Shown: one piece after another, positions 17,441 through 19,303 of the stretch | Position numbering within the stretch: the stretch's first letter is position 1 | Layout of the letters: the number at the start of each line of letters is the position of its first letter | Source of the DNA: Thiohalobacter sp. | Lineage (GTDB): Bacteria; Pseudomonadota; Gammaproteobacteria; DSM-19610 | NCBI GenBank assembly: GCA_027080445.1 | Contig: JALWRY010000169.1 | Location: 5,404-24,706, forward strand | Direction of reading: 5' to 3' | Length of the DNA: 19,303 bases | Made by a program: the position numbers and the translations under genes | The notes under the pieces: generated by a model | Seen by the model: only the letters and a program-made list of their open reading frames with translations | What the model was told of the DNA's origin: nothing | The model's database searches: none

Positions 17441-17707
17441 TTGGCAAATTCGGCCCAAGCCCGTAAACGCGCCCGCCAGGCAGAAAACCGCCGTCAGCGC
17501 AACGCAAGTCAGCGCTCCATGCTGCGCACCTACATCAAGAACGTCGTCAAGGCCGTGGCCGCCGGCGACGCAGAAGCCGCCCAGGCCGCCTACCAGAAGG
17601 CTGTGCCGGTGATCGACAAGTCCGTCGGCAAAGGCCTCATTCACAAGAACAAGGCTGCTCGTCACAAGAGCCGTCTTGGTCAGCACGTCCGCGCGCTGCA
17701 AAGCTGA
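17441..17707 (+). CDS. rpsT: 30S ribosomal protein S20
   Basis: This 88-residue protein (E. coli 87) binds 16S rRNA in the small subunit. It begins MANSAQARKRARQAENRRQR, with the following ASQRSMLRTYIKNVVKAVAAGD and the ending GLIHKNKAARHKSRLGQHV typical of S20. The start is TTG at 17441, with a strong AGGAG Shine-Dalgarno 7 bases upstream. In E. coli rpsT also starts with UUG, which is part of its autoregulation. The open frame reaches 17372, but the upstream part is not S20-like and covers the promoter. The gene stands alone on this strand between murJ and proB and has its own promoter and terminator. Confidence 0.98.
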   Translation: MANSAQARKRARQAENRRQRNASQRSMLRTYIKNVVKAVAAGDAEAAQAAYQKAVPVIDKSVGKGLIHKNKAARHKSRLGQHVRALQS

Positions 17708-17730
17708 TTGCGGATTGTTTCCTGGTTCCG

Positions 17731-17756
17731 AAAGCCGGTCACTGACCGGCTTTTTT
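17731..17756 (+). terminator. Rho-independent terminator after rpsT
   Basis: A nine-base-pair stem AAAGCCGGT/ACCGGCTTT (17731-17739 and 17745-17753) with a 5-base loop runs into six Ts (17751-17756). It lies 23 bases after the rpsT stop. On the other strand it could weakly terminate proB, but there the T-run is only three bases. Confidence 0.93.
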
Positions 17757-17772
17757 AATGCCCGGGCATAAG

Positions 17773-18906
17773 TCAAAGCAGCACCAGGTTGTCACGGTGT
17801 ATCAGTTCGGGTTCATCGACATAGCCCAGTAACGGCTCGATCTGTTCACTGTTTTTACCCATGATACGGCGCGCTTCATCCGCCGCGTAGTTCACCAGCC
17901 CACGCGCTACCGTATGACCTGCCGGGTCAACACAACGCACCACTTCGCCGCGCTGGAAATTTCCCTCAACCGCCGTGACGCCAACCGCCAGTAAACTGGA
18001 ACCGGATTCCCTGAGCACCCGGACTGCGCCGGCATCCAGCATGAGCGAACCTTTCGGCTGTAACTGCCCGGCCAACCACTGTTTACGCGAGGCCAGGCGG
18101 CTGCTGGCCGGGTACACCAGCGTGCCCGGCCCGTCACCGGCCGCGATTTTCTCCAGCACCTGCGCCTCGCTGCCGGAAGCAATCCAGGTCGCCGCACCCG
18201 AGCGCGCCGCCAGCTCAGCCGCAGCAACCTTGGTCGCCATACCCCCACGCCCCAGCCCGCTGCTGCTGGAACCGCCCGCCGCCGCCTTGAGAGCGGCATC
18301 GCCGGCCTCGGCCTCGGGGATCAGGGTTGCCCCGGGATTCTGCGCCGGGTCACTGTCATACACACCGCCCTTGTCTGTCAGGATCACCAGTAAATCGGCG
18401 TCGACCAGGTTGGTTACCAGCGCCGCCAGCGTATCGTTGTCGCCAAAACGCAGTTCGTCACAGGCCACGGTATCGTTTTCGTTGACGACCGGGATGACGC
18501 CCAGTTCCAGCAACTTGCACAGCGTGCTGCGCGCATTCAGGTAGCGGGTGCGGTTAACGAGATCATTATGGGTTAACAGCACCTGCGCGGTGTGCAAACC
18601 GTGTGTCTGGAAATGTGACTCCCAGGTCTGAACCAGGCCCATCTGGCCGACCGCCGCCGCCGCCTGCTGCGCCACCAGCTGGTGCGGGCGTTGTGTCCAG
18701 CCCAGTCGATTCATGCCTTCCGCGACGGCGCCCGAGGAAACCAGCACCAGCTCACGCCCCTGTTCACGCAGCGCATGCATCTGCGCTACCCAGCCGGCGA
18801 TAGCTTCGCGGTCCAGACCGGCGCCGTTATTGGTCAGCAACGCGCTACCGATCTTCACCACCCAGCGCCTTGATCTTGCCATTGACTGTCGACGGGAATC
18901 ACTCAT
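17773..18906 (-). CDS. proB: Glutamate 5-kinase ProB
   Basis: This 377-residue enzyme (E. coli 367) phosphorylates glutamate in the first step of proline synthesis in the cytoplasm. The kinase domain shows VVKIGS (16-21), VSSGAVAEG (56-64), VNENDTV (141-147), FGDNDTLAALV (154-164), DKGGVYDSDP (178-187) and GRGGMATKVAAA (219-230). A C-terminal PUA domain begins near KGSLMLDAGAVRVL (285-298). The start at 18906 overlaps the obgE stop by eight bases (ATGAGTGA). A longer open frame to 19098 is only read-through antisense to obgE logic and is not conserved. ProB is normally feedback-inhibited by proline. The obgE-proB pairing is common in gammaproteobacteria. Confidence 0.97.
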   Translation of the reverse strand: MSDSRRQSMARSRRWVVKIGSALLTNNGAGLDREAIAGWVAQMHALREQGRELVLVSSGAVAEGMNRLGWTQRPHQLVAQQAAAAVGQMGLVQTWESHFQTHGLHTAQVLLTHNDLVNRTRYLNARSTLCKLLELGVIPVVNENDTVACDELRFGDNDTLAALVTNLVDADLLVILTDKGGVYDSDPAQNPGATLIPEAEAGDAALKAAAGGSSSSGLGRGGMATKVAAAELAARSGAATWIASGSEAQVLEKIAAGDGPGTLVYPASSRLASRKQWLAGQLQPKGSLMLDAGAVRVLRESGSSLLAVGVTAVEGNFQRGEVVRCVDPAGHTVARGLVNYAADEARRIMGKNSEQIEPLLGYVDEPELIHRDNLVLL

Positions 18907-19303
18907 GGGTTTCCGATGTTTCCGTAGCCTGCGCATCTGCCTGCCGGCGGGCCTCGATAACCTCCATGATAGCGAACACCAGTTCGCGCGTGCCCTGCTT
19001 CGCCAGGGCGGAAATCTCAAATACAGGCCCCTGCCAGCCCAGCCGTTCGACCAGATCCCGGCACAAGGCCTCGCGTTTGCCTTCCGGCACCATATCAATC
19101 TTGTTCAGCACCAGCCAGCGTTCACGCCCGCCCAGTTCCGCACTGAATTTTTCCAGTTCACGGGCGATGGCCTTCACATCCTCGACCGGGTCACTGCCAT
19201 CCAGCGGCGCCACATCCACCAGGTGCAACAACAAGCCGGTGCGTGACAGGTGCTTGAGGAATTGCACGCCCAGACCGGCGCCTTCTGCGGCACCTTCAAT
19301 CAG
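18899..19303 (-). CDS. obgE: GTPase ObgE/CgtA, C-terminal part (runs off the window)
   Basis: The C-terminal 134 residues of an Obg GTPase are visible; the gene's 5' part lies beyond the right edge. The first visible residues LIEGAAEGAGLGVQFLKHL belong to the switch II region after the DxPG motif. The G4 motif NKID (in WLVLNKIDMVPEG) and the G5 region (EISALAKQGT) follow, and the protein ends with a short acidic tail (ATETSETHE). ObgE takes part in 50S ribosome assembly and stress control. It is translationally overlapped with proB; rplU-rpmA would be expected upstream, outside the window. Confidence 0.95.
   Translation of the reverse strand: MIEGAAEGAGLGVQFLKHLSRTGLLLHLVDVAPLDGSDPVEDVKAIARELEKFSAELGGRERWLVLNKIDMVPEGKREALCRDLVERLGWQGPVFEISALAKQGTRELVFAIMEVIEARRQADAQATETSETHE

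Noticed and set aside
17349..17507. N-terminal extension of murJ
   Set aside because: The 53 extra residues lie antisense to rpsT and its promoter, are not MurJ-like, and the Met at 17348 has a good ribosome-binding site and the family's usual start.
18907..19098. N-terminal extension of proB
   Set aside because: The 64 extra residues overlap obgE in another frame and do not resemble glutamate kinase. The ATG at 18906 overlapping the obgE stop is the natural start.

Overview
The window comes from a gammaproteobacterium. The gene order obgE-proB / rpsT / murJ-ribF-ileS-lspA-fkpB-ispH next to a fimU-pilV-pilW-pilX-pilY1-pilY2-pilE operon is the arrangement I know from Pseudomonas and relatives. 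The genus is not decidable from sequence alone. The organism is probably not Pseudomonas itself, because the pilus operon lies in the opposite relative orientation and a second minor-pilin cassette sits beside it. The housekeeping half is clearly G+C-rich; the large pilus operon is visibly more A+T-rich.

Layout: (1) 1-2578, + strand: a tightly overlapped cassette of four prepilin-like genes (partial GspH/FimT-like, PilW-like, PilX-like, PilV-like). No PilY1 is visible with it. (2) 2605-9726, - strand: a complete type IV pilus minor-pilin operon read fimU, pilV, pilW, pilX, pilY1, pilY2-like, pilE. It ends tail-to-tail with cassette 1 across only 26 bp. (3) 9727-10005: a 279-bp regulatory interval with the ispH terminator, a CRP/Vfr-like box, an AlgR-like box and an imperfect dyad upstream of fimU. 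(4) 10006-17348, - strand: murJ, ribF, ileS, lspA, fkpB and ispH, closely packed and probably one transcription unit. (5) 17349-17756, + strand: rpsT with a recognisable promoter, UUG start and strong terminator, divergent from murJ. (6) 17773-19303, - strand: proB overlapping the end of obgE, which runs off the window.

How the genes work together: FimU, PilV, PilW, PilX and PilE are prepilin-like proteins expected to prime and cap the type IV pilus. PilY1 is the large tip-associated, von Willebrand A-containing adhesin/mechanosensor, and PilY2 is its small exported companion. Cassette 1 could supply an alternative tip complex or a pseudopilus for another machine. The housekeeping genes serve isoprenoid precursor synthesis (ispH), lipoprotein maturation (lspA), protein folding (fkpB), tRNA charging (ileS), flavin cofactors (ribF), peptidoglycan precursor export (murJ), the small ribosomal subunit (rpsT), proline synthesis (proB) and ribosome assembly (obgE).

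The most noteworthy items are the two convergent, differently ordered minor-pilin cassettes, the unusually long PilX-like protein of cassette 1, and the AlgR-like and Vfr-like boxes ahead of fimU. No RNA genes, CRISPR arrays, insertion sequences or phage genes were seen. All family assignments rest on motifs and gene order read by eye.
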